This document shows, piece by piece, positions 1 through 8,050 of a stretch of 64,000 nucleotides of DNA. Position numbers and translations under genes: made by a program. Within the stretch, counting starts at the first letter, position 1. Each line of letters begins with the position of its first letter. This DNA comes from Paenibacillus sp. BJ-4 (GTDB lineage: Bacteria; Bacillota; Bacilli; Paenibacillales; Paenibacillaceae), in assembly GCF_020404765.1 (NCBI RefSeq), contig NZ_JAIVEM010000045.1, forward strand, positions 45,203 through 109,202, in the 5' to 3' direction. The notes under the pieces are model-generated. The model was not told where the DNA came from. It searched no databases and was given only the letters and a program-made list of their open reading frames with translations.

Positions 1-671
1 CCAAGCTGAAAACCCTCCCCATTGCGCTTCGGATGGCGTTTAGCCGTGAGGAAAACCCTACCGAGCAATATATAGAAGATTTGGTTTCTATGGCTTCCAC
101 CTCCCGCCGATCCGGTGTACTCGCGCTAGAGCGTATTTCCTCGGAGCATCCGAATGCTTTTTTGCGTGAAGGTCTTCAACTGGTCATCGACGGCACCGAG
201 CAGGAGCAGATCAAACAGATTCTAGAGCTTGAGTTAGATACCATTGAACAAAAGCATGAAGGATATGCCAAAATATTCGAATCAGCAGGCGGCTATGCCC
301 CTACGATGGGAATTATCGGTACGGTAATGGGTCTGATCCATGTACTGGGCAGTCTGACCGAACCTACTGCGCTCGGACCGTCCATTGCTGTCGCGTTTAT
401 CGCAACACTATACGGCGTAGCCAGCGCCAATCTGATCTTCTTGCCCATCGCTTCTAAAATAAGAGCGTGTAGTGAAAGAGAAATTTCCACGCTGGACTTG
501 CTGCTGCAAGGTATTCTGGCTATCCAAAACGGTGAGAACCCGAAGCTGGTACGCAAAAAGCTGGAGTTTTTTATCCGCACAGAGCAAACTCCGGATCGCA
601 AGCCGCCACGTCGCTCACGCATAAAGGACGCTGCTCCAAAGGAGGATTCCTTCCATGAGCGCGCGCGCTAA
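1..671 (+). CDS. motA: Flagellar motor stator protein MotA (5' end outside window)
   Basis: The frame is open from base 3, so the true start lies upstream; about 222 C-terminal residues are visible. MotA forms, with MotB, the ion-conducting stator of the flagellar motor in the inner membrane. Visible hallmarks are the third and fourth membrane segments, with the conserved APTMGIIGTVMGL stretch and FLPIASKI at the end of the last helix; both contain the prolines known to be important for torque in this family. A basic cytoplasmic tail follows. motB begins before this gene ends (17-base overlap), which indicates translational coupling in a motAB operon. Confidence 0.93.
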   Translation, partial: KLKTLPIALRMAFSREENPTEQYIEDLVSMASTSRRSGVLALERISSEHPNAFLREGLQLVIDGTEQEQIKQILELELDTIEQKHEGYAKIFESAGGYAPTMGIIGTVMGLIHVLGSLTEPTALGPSIAVAFIATLYGVASANLIFLPIASKIRACSEREISTLDLLLQGILAIQNGENPKLVRKKLEFFIRTEQTPDRKPPRRSRIKDAAPKEDSFHERAR

Positions 672-1467
672 GCGCCGTGGGCGTAAGGAGGGCGGAGACC
701 ATCGTGATCGCTGGATGATTACCTATGCTGATCTAATCACCCTGCTGCTCATTTTTTTCGTCGTAATGTACGCTATGAGCAGCCTGGATGCCAAGAAATA
801 CGACGTCGTTGTTCAATCCCTCCAGGATACGTTCCGTAAGGGTGATTCTATTTTGGAGCAAGGTTCGGGCATCACGGGGACGGCGGATCGCTACACCAGT
901 AAGAATCCGCCTGCGACCAAGCAACCGGCATCCGATAAAAAAGAAGCGGGATCGACTAAGCTAACCGAACGTGAACAGGCCTTTCGTAAGCAGGAAAAAG
1001 AACTGCAAAATCTAATGGGTGTCATTCAAGAATATATTTCAGACAACAAGTTGGAAAACCAGATTTTTGTGTCAGATCAACCGCGCGGTATTGTCATTAC
1101 GCTGAATGACCGCTTTTTATTCGATCAAGGCAGGGCTGCACTCAAGCAAGGCTCTGCGAACACGCTATCCAAGTTGGCCAGTCTGTTCAGGGACTTAAAA
1201 ACCCCTATCAGCATTGAGGGGCATACGGACAACATTCCGTTCACTCGCACCTCAAGCCCATCGATCTATAAGGACAACTGGGAGCTTTCCGGCGCACGCG
1301 CGTTATCTGTACTCCGATTCTTTCTGGATAGAGAGCAGCTGTCGCCTTCTGGATTCCAGTATGCGGGGTATTCGGATACCCGACCGGTTGGTGACAATAA
1401 GACCGAGACTGGACGACAAAAAAACCGCCGTGTCGAAATCACTGTACTGCGTCAGCTTCAACAGTAA
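655..1467 (+). CDS. motB: Flagellar motor stator protein MotB
   Basis: A protein of 270 residues with a short basic cytoplasmic N-terminus, one membrane helix at about residues 21-43 (MITYADLITLLLIFFVVMYA) carrying the ion-binding aspartate (D26), a linker of about 100 residues, and a C-terminal OmpA-like peptidoglycan-binding domain (SIEGHTDNIPF near residue 187, then NWELSGARA). This is the complete MotB plan: the helix carries ions with MotA and the periplasmic domain anchors the stator to the wall. The ATG is preceded by AAAGGAGGA inside the end of motA. Whether the stator uses protons or sodium cannot be decided from sequence here. Confidence 0.95.
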   Translation: MSARAKRRGRKEGGDHRDRWMITYADLITLLLIFFVVMYAMSSLDAKKYDVVVQSLQDTFRKGDSILEQGSGITGTADRYTSKNPPATKQPASDKKEAGSTKLTEREQAFRKQEKELQNLMGVIQEYISDNKLENQIFVSDQPRGIVITLNDRFLFDQGRAALKQGSANTLSKLASLFRDLKTPISIEGHTDNIPFTRTSSPSIYKDNWELSGARALSVLRFFLDREQLSPSGFQYAGYSDTRPVGDNKTETGRQKNRRVEITVLRQLQQ

Positions 1468-1471
1468 ATGC

Positions 1472-1518
1472 CAAAAACCTCCTGAGTCACGCAGCAACGT
1501 GAATCGGGAGGTTTTTTG
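1472..1518 (+). terminator. Rho-independent terminator after motB
   Basis: AAAAACCTCC pairs with GGGAGGTTTTTT across a short spacer directly after the motB stop, with a T run on the + strand. Confidence 0.85.
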
Positions 1519-1709
1519 GGGATACATATCATCATGTTACATGGCTTCCGCTCTGATGTGATGCAGAACAATAAACCGTACGAACAACGTGTAAAAATGC
1601 GGCGTACGAGATGCAATAGAGATTATTTTGTTTAGTCTATATCCCCACTATGTATTAGAAGCCAAGGTGAAGTTAGAAGTTAGGTATATCTTGTCATGTT
1701 GCTTGAAAA

Positions 1710-1937
1710 TCAATAAGATAGGACAAGCTCATGTTGTTCCTCTTGCATATGTGAACTATGGGGTATGCTCTGTTGTCTACGATAGCTATATTTCCAATCG
1801 CTGTACTTATTCAGGAGCCGATCCAACTCCATGGATTTGGTCAACACCCGTCGATCCTTCAATCCCACCTCATTCGCCAAATCATTTAATTCTTTCCGCT
1901 TTTCTTCGATGCAGTCCTCCAATTCTTGCCATTTCAC
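1710..1937 (-). CDS. Spo0E-like aspartyl-phosphate phosphatase
   Basis: A predicted protein of 75 residues with the Spo0E-family core: a helix with IEEKRKELNDLANEVGL, then the signature SxELDxLL (KSMELDRLLNKY). Family members remove phosphate from Spo0A~P and so delay sporulation. A GTG start at 1937 is chosen because AGGAGG lies 9 bases upstream; the longer reading frame to 2000 has no ribosome site and adds an unlike N-terminus. The gene stands alone beside the peptide-receptor island. The C-terminal tail after the signature (Ser/His/Gln-rich) is not conserved in the family as I know it. Confidence 0.82.
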   Translation of the reverse strand: MKWQELEDCIEEKRKELNDLANEVGLKDRRVLTKSMELDRLLNKYSDWKYSYRRQQSIPHSSHMQEEQHELVLSY

Positions 1938-2049
1938 ATCAATAAACCTCCTGTTTGGTGTGGTATTTACATTTATTTTACAAGCTGATACCTTCCCCAC
2001 AGGTTAAAAATATAATAAAACCCATTTCATCCCTTTAACGGAATGAATC

Positions 2050-2080
2050 AAAAAAACAGCCACACTAGGGCTGTTTTTTT
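2050..2080 (-). terminator. Terminator of the receptor/peptide operon
   Basis: CAGCC/GGCTG stem flanked by A6-7 and T7 runs, so it can work on both strands; it lies about 57 bases after the pro-peptide stop. Confidence 0.75.
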
Positions 2081-2136
2081 CACTAATTCCATTTAACAGG
2101 AAACTCACCTAGAAGCAAATATCCACAATTGCGATT

Positions 2137-2268
2137 TCACCCACCTCTACCATGACTAAAAACTGTAATATGGGAACTATCACTAATTATATTATCGAAA
2201 GAAGGCAGAATCCCGATATTACCGACTACTATTAGAGAAAGCAAAAGTGAAAGAAAAACCCTCTTCAT
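2137..2268 (-). CDS. Secreted pro-peptide, candidate AloP-type signal
   Basis: A 43-residue product too short for most gene callers. It has a Lys-Arg start, a hydrophobic signal sequence (about residues 4-20) and a polar tail ending SHGRGG, the layout of Phr/AloP-type pro-peptides that are exported, cleaved and re-imported as short C-terminal peptides. ATG at 2268 has AAAGGGGTG 7 bases upstream. The gene overlaps the 3' end of the receptor gene by 50 bases in another frame, the usual arrangement for a receptor and its cognate peptide in RRNPP systems. A terminator follows. The mature peptide (for example the last 5-6 residues) is inferred. Confidence 0.8.
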   Translation of the reverse strand: MKRVFLSLLLSLIVVGNIGILPSFDNIISDSSHITVFSHGRGG

Positions 2269-3622
2269 CTTTGCACACCCCTTTAATAATAGATTTATAA
2301 ATCTCAATTTGTCCTTCGTCACATAAAGCTCTATGATTTTCGAAGAAAACCATACTCTGGGCGAAACTCTCTACATTTTTAAGAAAGAATGATATCTGTA
2401 TACATTGTAAAATAGCATTTATTGTCTCCTTGTATTTCTTATTTCGGCTATAATAAATGGCTAATTGAAAATTAAAATTATAATAATCGTCCATAAATAT
2501 TACATCTTGAGTATTTCTGAAAGTATCGATATGTTTGATAAAACGATCCAAGATAATGTCAACTGAAAACAAATTCCTATTAGCTGATTCTAAAATATTC
2601 ACAAGACCTGGTAATATCTCTTCATTATTGTTCTCTAATAAGTTCACATATTGAGGGAGAACAGATGTATCTCCTAGTAGTAAATCAAGTGTATAAGAGT
2701 TTCCCTGAGACCACACCTTAAACTTTTCCACTTCTCTTTTCCCAACGGTGTCTAAACCATCAAACCAACTTAAATCAGCATACTCAGCAACAATTTTTTT
2801 CGCATTATCATAGTCCCCAATTTTTTGTAAGGCATAAGCTTTCATAAGTAATCCTTGTCCATAATACACTACTAAATGTCGTTCAGTTTTTATTGGTACA
2901 TAATCCCTGTTTTTGCGAGTTCTTCTTTTATTTTCTTCTTCATATATAATTTTAGATTGTTCCCAAAGCTCATCGCTGTGTGTAATTGTTTCTTGCCATT
3001 TATGTAGTGAAGAATATATATTTGTTAGATGCAATAATCCGTCTAATTGATGACACTCTGGCAACCGAAAACGAAAAGGTTCAAATTGAATAGCTGCCTT
3101 TAGGTTTATTTCAGTATTCTCACCAATTTTTGCACGAAATAATTTATAGTGACTAATTGCCAATCTCTCCGAATGTTGATACTTTTCATTTTCAATAACA
3201 CACTCATAAAAAGGTATCGCCTCTTGTAACTTTCCTGCATCATACAGTTCTTCTGCCAAAGTAAAGATTGTAGGGATATGAGTAAGATCTTCCATTAATC
3301 GAGATAATACTTTCTCTACGCACCGCAGGTTTCCAACTTCAACACAACGAATTAGAAACGGCTTAACTCTTTTCCAATGTGGTCTTCCATCATAAAAACA
3401 TTCATCCACATACAGGTCGTACAACCAGTCCTCTGGATAATTAAGCGCTTTAGTAATCAAGTCCATTTGTCTCACAGAGATTGGTTTAGGCGGATTGCCG
3501 TTAAGCATAGCACTAAATATGCCCCGGTTAAGACCTGTAGCTTGTCCAAAACTATTAAAGGTATATCCACCAAGTTTTAATTCTTTCTCAATTTCCGAAC
3601 GAATCGTGGTTGCATTTTCCAA
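2219..3622 (-). CDS. AloR-type RRNPP peptide receptor, HTH-TPR regulator (copy 1)
   Basis: A product of 467 residues: N-terminal Cro/CI-type helix-turn-helix (about residues 12-60, YTFNSFGQATGLNRGIFSAM) followed by helical TPR-like repeats to the C-terminus. RRNPP receptors bind imported peptides in the TPR groove and change DNA binding. TTG at 3622 is chosen because GGGAGG lies 8 bases upstream and the product then aligns with the other copies (MENATTIRSEIE against MEHTPTIRSKIE); the GTG at 3631 overlaps the ribosome site. It is the only copy here with an intact pro-peptide gene at its 3' end. It is clearly more diverged than copies 2-4 are from each other. Confidence 0.88.
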   Translation of the reverse strand: MENATTIRSEIEKELKLGGYTFNSFGQATGLNRGIFSAMLNGNPPKPISVRQMDLITKALNYPEDWLYDLYVDECFYDGRPHWKRVKPFLIRCVEVGNLRCVEKVLSRLMEDLTHIPTIFTLAEELYDAGKLQEAIPFYECVIENEKYQHSERLAISHYKLFRAKIGENTEINLKAAIQFEPFRFRLPECHQLDGLLHLTNIYSSLHKWQETITHSDELWEQSKIIYEEENKRRTRKNRDYVPIKTERHLVVYYGQGLLMKAYALQKIGDYDNAKKIVAEYADLSWFDGLDTVGKREVEKFKVWSQGNSYTLDLLLGDTSVLPQYVNLLENNNEEILPGLVNILESANRNLFSVDIILDRFIKHIDTFRNTQDVIFMDDYYNFNFQLAIYYSRNKKYKETINAILQCIQISFFLKNVESFAQSMVFFENHRALCDEGQIEIYKSIIKGVCKDEEGFSFTFAFSNSSR

Positions 3623-3696
3623 TAAAGACACCTCCCGGCGTATTCAGATGATTTTAAAAATCACCCTCCTCGACAACCAATTACAATATACTAGAA

Positions 3697-3725
3697 ATTA
3701 TATGAATAAATTGGATGATGGTCAA
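3697..3725 (-). promoter_or_regulatory. Sigma-A promoter of receptor copy 1
   Basis: TTGACC, a 17-base spacer and TATAAT on the minus strand, about 75 bases before the TTG start. Confidence 0.8.
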
Positions 3726-3808
3726 CCCCTTTTCTACACTGTTTTAATATATTATGGAATTTAATGTCTGTTAAATAGTCTCTACAAGGACTTATTAACA
3801 AATTATTT

Positions 3809-3825
3809 AGGTAATTCAATTACCT
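3809..3825. promoter_or_regulatory. Perfect 17-base palindrome, candidate operator
   Basis: AGGTAATTCAATTACCT, a perfect inverted repeat with a single central base, about 47 bases before the XRE regulator gene and about 84 bases behind the receptor promoter. The size and symmetry suit a dimeric HTH repressor. Which regulator binds is not known. Confidence 0.55.
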
Positions 3826-3871
3826 CCACGCTTGATCTACCTTTGTCTACACTCATACTATAGGAGTGTGG

Positions 3872-4258
3872 ATGTCGATGGAAACAACGAAACTCATAGG
3901 AACAAAAATCTTCCAATTTCGAAAATTGCTTGGTATTACACAAGAACAACTTGCAGAAGCATCCGATTCAACAGGTTCCTATATCGGAAAGTTAGAGCGT
4001 GGCGAGGTCAATGTCCAAATCAAAACATTGGAGAAAATAGCCGAGGCACTAGGCACAAACGTGTTTGCATTTTTTAACTTTAATTCATATGAAGAACTCA
4101 AAAGCCAGCCCTGGATATGGGGATGTGTTCATATTCTTTCCCAGCAGAGTGAAGCGGAGCAAAATAAAGCTTATCGTATTTTAAAGGAACTTTTCTCGTC
4201 AGAGAGTGAGCTTACTGAAAATAACTCCGACGCTCCTGGTACACATGAGGAATATTAA
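3872..4258 (+). CDS. Small XRE-family transcriptional regulator
   Basis: A 128-residue product with a full Cro/CI helix-turn-helix in the first 65 residues (GTKIFQFRKLLGITQEQLAE, then SYIGKLERGEVNVQIKTLEKIAEAL) and a short acidic C-terminal part that may dimerise. ATG at 3872 is preferred because TAGGAG ends 5 bases upstream; GTG 3866 and ATG 3878 are alternatives. It is the only + strand gene among the receptors and is divergent from receptor copy 1, with a palindrome in the shared intergenic region, so autoregulation or control of the receptor is plausible. Confidence 0.85.
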   Translation: MSMETTKLIGTKIFQFRKLLGITQEQLAEASDSTGSYIGKLERGEVNVQIKTLEKIAEALGTNVFAFFNFNSYEELKSQPWIWGCVHILSQQSEAEQNKAYRILKELFSSESELTENNSDAPGTHEEY

Positions 4259-4342
4259 CTTTCACTCGATTAACACGCACGTAAAAATTAAAAGAGTTGT
4301 GTGATCTTCTACTCTAGGTAGAGAAACATAGCCCTTTTTGCT

Positions 4343-5740
4343 CTAAGAGGTCATTTGCCTCATATTACTTTCCACTGCTTTTATCGCTTTTTCATATTCT
4401 GTCCGTTGTTCTTCGGTCGAATGATCCTTATATTTCTCAAACAATAGCGTGATGGACTTGATATAGTAGGTCTTATCGTTTAACTGTGAGGACGCTTTTA
4501 AACTAATCAGCATACTGTCTATTGCCTCGGTATAGCTTCCTTTATTAAAATAGTATCGACTAAGCTCAAGAAAAAAACGAGAATATGTCAGCAGATTATT
4601 ATTTGTATGATAATACGAAATATTTGTACGTAGTTCCCTATATTCATTAATATTCTCTGCAAAAAGGATTAGAATATCGTCTATTGAGTAACTGTAATTA
4701 TTGGCCGATTCTATAATGGTCATTAGCCCAAGTAATATTTCCTGAGGATTATTCCTAATAAGTTCAACATAGGGAGATAAACTAGTCATATCCCCCATCA
4801 GAATTTCTAAATTTAAACGGTTTGCTTTTCCCCATATTTGGAACTTCTGTACCTCTACCGTTCCAATCTCATCCAGACCTTCAAAGCCAGTTAGATTTTC
4901 ATAGTAAGGTATGAACTTCATAGCTTCTTCATATAGTCCTTGTTTTTCGAGAGCATTTCCCTGCATTAAATAGGCTTGACCATAGTAAACGATTAGATGT
5001 CTTTCTGTATTTAGATTTATAACTCTACGATTCTTCGTCCTCGTTTGAGTTTGATGCCTATAAATACTTGTGACTAGTACCTCAAGTTCTTTCGCATAGT
5101 GTATAGTCGTCTCATAATCATAAAATTGAAAATGCAAATTAGCCAATTTTAATAAAGCGTCTAATTGGTAATTCTCAGGAAGGTTCCTTCGAAACGGAGC
5201 AAACTTTATAGCTGCTTGACGATTATTATCCAAGTCAGTATTCAGAGAATTACAGAACAATCTATACTGACTGATGGCCAATCGCTCCGATTGGTAATAC
5301 CTTTCGTTCTCTACCACACACTCATAAAAGGGAATAGATTCCTTTTTCTTGCCTCCTTTATACAGCTCCTCTGCAAGCTCAAATATCGTCGACACATAGG
5401 ATAAGTCCTCTGTTAGTCTCATCAATACCTTTTGAATACAGTCTTTCCTATCCAACTCTACACAACGCAATAAAAAAGGCTTGATTCGCTTCCAGTGCCC
5501 TTTTCCCTCGTAAAAGCATTCATCTATGTACAACTCATACAGCCAGCCTTCAGGATATCCCAATGCCTTGGTAATCAGGTCCATCTGCCGAACAGAGATT
5601 GGCTTAGGCGGATTACTATTCAGCATGGTGCTAAATGTACCACGGTTAATTCCAGATATTTTACTGAAGCTGCTAAATGTATAGCCCCTCTGCTTTAGTT
5701 CTGTCTCTATCTTCGAGCGGATCGTAGGTGTATGTTCCAT
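4343..5740 (-). CDS. AloR-type HTH-TPR receptor (copy 2), orphan
   Basis: A 465-residue paralogue of copy 1: HTH at about residues 12-60, then TPR-like helices (LAEELYKGGKKKESIPFYEC is a clear TPR unit near residue 125). ATG at 5740 follows AGGAGG by 7 bases. It lies 42 bases behind copy 3 and is probably co-transcribed with it. No small reading frame with a signal sequence follows the stop; the minus strand between 4343 and 4260 holds only a 6-codon frame. It therefore looks like an orphan receptor, or one answering a peptide encoded elsewhere. The first about 115 residues are almost identical to copies 3 and 4. Confidence 0.87.
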   Translation of the reverse strand: MEHTPTIRSKIETELKQRGYTFSSFSKISGINRGTFSTMLNSNPPKPISVRQMDLITKALGYPEGWLYELYIDECFYEGKGHWKRIKPFLLRCVELDRKDCIQKVLMRLTEDLSYVSTIFELAEELYKGGKKKESIPFYECVVENERYYQSERLAISQYRLFCNSLNTDLDNNRQAAIKFAPFRRNLPENYQLDALLKLANLHFQFYDYETTIHYAKELEVLVTSIYRHQTQTRTKNRRVINLNTERHLIVYYGQAYLMQGNALEKQGLYEEAMKFIPYYENLTGFEGLDEIGTVEVQKFQIWGKANRLNLEILMGDMTSLSPYVELIRNNPQEILLGLMTIIESANNYSYSIDDILILFAENINEYRELRTNISYYHTNNNLLTYSRFFLELSRYYFNKGSYTEAIDSMLISLKASSQLNDKTYYIKSITLLFEKYKDHSTEEQRTEYEKAIKAVESNMRQMTS

Positions 5741-5782
5741 TTCAATCCCTCCTGTGTGATCAAATAACAAGATAAATATAGT

Positions 5783-7179
5783 TTAGGGAACCATTTGCTT
5801 CATACTGTAGCGCACTTCTTCAAGTACTTTTTCATATTCTGCAAGTTGTTCATGTGTAACATGATCTGTTAATTCTTCGAATAACAACGCTATTCCTTTA
5901 ATAAATGTACTTTTCGTGTTTAATTGAGAAGATACCCTAAGGCTTTTTATTAAATTGTCAATAGCTTCTGAATATCTGCCTTTATTGAAATAGTAACGTG
6001 CAAGCCCCAAATACAAACGGGAATAATTCCATAAAAGCGTGCTTATTTGATAGTGCGAAGGTGCCGAAACGTATTTCTTATAATCAGCAATTTCCTCAGA
6101 GAAAACATTTAGAACATCTTCTAAAGAGAAGTTATACTTATTTGCCGATTCTATAATGGAAATTAATCCATGAGAGATTTCCTGAGGATTTTGCTGTATA
6201 AGCTCGACATAAGCCGCTAAGCTGCTAACATCTCCAATTAAAACTTTTAAATTAAGAAGATTAGCCTTTGCCCATAGTTGGAGTCTTTCCACCCCTTGTA
6301 GACCATTTTCATCCAACCCCTCAAACCAGGACAAATCTTCATAATAGGGGATGAATTTTAAAGCTTCTTCATACAACCCTTGATTCTCCAAGGCATTTCC
6401 GTGCAATAAATATCCTAGACCATAGATACGACAAGAGGCTTCTCACTATTGAAGTTATCCGGTTTCCTATTTTTTGAATAACTATAAGTTTGCTGATGAT
6501 ATACATTTATAGCCAGTGTACGGAGCTCTGTTGCATACTTTATTGCAGCCTCCCAATTACTTGTGTTGAAATAAACATTAGCCAACTTCAATAAACCATC
6601 CAACTGATGATTCTCTGGTAAGCTTTTGCGAAATGGGTCAAATTTAATAGCAGCCTTCACACTGCTTTCTAAATCTTCAGTAAGCGAGTAACAAAACAAA
6701 CGATACTGACTGATCGCCAACCTCTCCGAATGGTAATATCTTTCGTTCTCTACCACACATTCGTAAAAAGGGACCGCTTCCTGATCCTTGCTTGTAGCAT
6801 GAAGCTCTTCTGCAAGCTCAAATATCGTCGACACATAGGACAAGTCCTCTGTTAGTCTCGTTAATACCTTTTGAATACAGTCCTTCCTCCCTAACTCCAC
6901 ACAACGCAATAAAAAAGGCTTGATCCGTTTCCAGTGTCCTTTTCCCTCGTAAAAGCATTCATCTATGTACAACTCATACAGCCAGCCTTCGGGATATCCC
7001 AATGCCTTGGTAATCAGGTCCATCTGCCGAACGGAGATTGGCTTGGGTGGGTTACTATTCAGCATGGTGCTGAATGTACCACGATTAATACCGGATATTT
7101 TACTGAAACCGCTAAATGTATAGCCTCTTTGCTTTAGTTCTGCCTCTATCTTCGAGCGGATCGTAGGTGTGTGCTCCAT
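5783..7179 (-). pseudogene. AloR-type HTH-TPR receptor (copy 3), frameshifted
   Basis: Two pieces in different frames (7179-6415 and 6406-5783) together cover a full receptor. Alignment with copy 2 shows one missing base near 6425: the family reads VYYG at this point, here GTA-TCT-ATG-GTC-TAG runs into a stop, and adding one base restores VYYGLGYLLHGNA and a 465-residue product. The HTH end is intact, so a 255-residue truncated protein could still be made. ATG at 7179 follows GAGGGGG. The rest of the gene shows no other damage, so the loss is recent, or it could be a base-calling error or a phase-variable site. Confidence 0.85.
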
Positions 7180-7474
7180 GTCAATCCCCCTCATTAAGTC
7201 TTAGAAATATCATAAGTGATACTTTATATGTAAAATCCATCCTATAGGAAATTCATTTTAATACAAAATAGCGAAAATAGTGAAATATATGGTCAATATC
7301 TCTACTTTAATTTATGATGCCTTTAAAAGAAGTCTTTTTTTAATGAATCCCGTGATAATTGAAAAGTTGAATGAAGTACATAAAGAGAGCATAAAAGCAA
7401 GCTTCAAGTTTTTTTATTTGAATGTCACAAACGCATACCTTTTTCAGTTATATAGGCAGAAAGGAGGGATGTTA

Positions 7475-8050
7475 ATGGAAATACTACATGCAAATAATCA
7501 AGACACAGATATCAATCTTGTCATAGAACAGGTCCAAGCGGGCGACAAACAAGCATACACACATATCATACGACGTTATCAACAACAGATCTTTTTATAT
7601 TGCTACTATTTACTTAAAAATCAGGAAGAAGCAGAAGATGCCGCTCAAGAAATATTCATCAAAGGGCTTGAGCACATCCATCAGTTCGTACCTACAGTCT
7701 CTTTTTCAGCTTGGCTTTACAAAATCGCTCAAAATTACTGTAATGACTTATTAAAAAGAAACGCTAGAAAATTCAAATCCTTCATTCAGTACAAATTGAA
7801 CCTAAAGCAACAACCAATACACGAATATACAAATTTAATTCACGAGTTACTGGACCAGCTAACATTAAAAGATCGTCAAATTTTATTATTACGTTCACTT
7901 GAGGACTACAACTACGAAGAGATTGCTACAATAATGGGACTGAAATCATCCACGATCCGAAAAAGATATGAGCGACTCCGTAATAGGCTAATTAACTACA
8001 ATGAAAAGGGAGGAAAACAAATTGAGCACTCATTTAAAACCGGAAGATAA
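7475..8050 (+). CDS. ECF-type RNA polymerase sigma factor
   Basis: A 191-residue sigma-70 family protein with region 2 (AYTHIIRRYQQQIFLYCYYLLKNQEEAEDAAQEIFIK, quoted in part: DAAQEIFIKGLEHI) and region 4 (LTLKDRQILLLRSLEDYNYEEIA, in part ATIMGLKSSTIRKRYERLR). Regions 1 and 3 are absent, which defines the ECF class. ATG at 7475 has AAAGGAGG 7 bases upstream; the frame extends to 7280 but that stretch is AT-rich and has no start signal. The next gene, its probable anti-sigma factor, begins before this one ends. It sits between two groups of peptide receptors, which may be chance or shared control. Confidence 0.9.
   Translation: MEILHANNQDTDINLVIEQVQAGDKQAYTHIIRRYQQQIFLYCYYLLKNQEEAEDAAQEIFIKGLEHIHQFVPTVSFSAWLYKIAQNYCNDLLKRNARKFKSFIQYKLNLKQQPIHEYTNLIHELLDQLTLKDRQILLLRSLEDYNYEEIATIMGLKSSTIRKRYERLRNRLINYNEKGGKQIEHSFKTGR

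Noticed and set aside
5783..6406. A separate TPR protein gene
   Set aside because: It has no ribosome site or HTH and aligns with the C-terminal half of copy 2; it is the shifted part of receptor copy 3.
7280..7474. N-terminal extension of the ECF sigma factor
   Set aside because: The extra 65 codons are AT-rich, lack sigma homology and a ribosome site; AAAGGAGG precedes ATG 7475.
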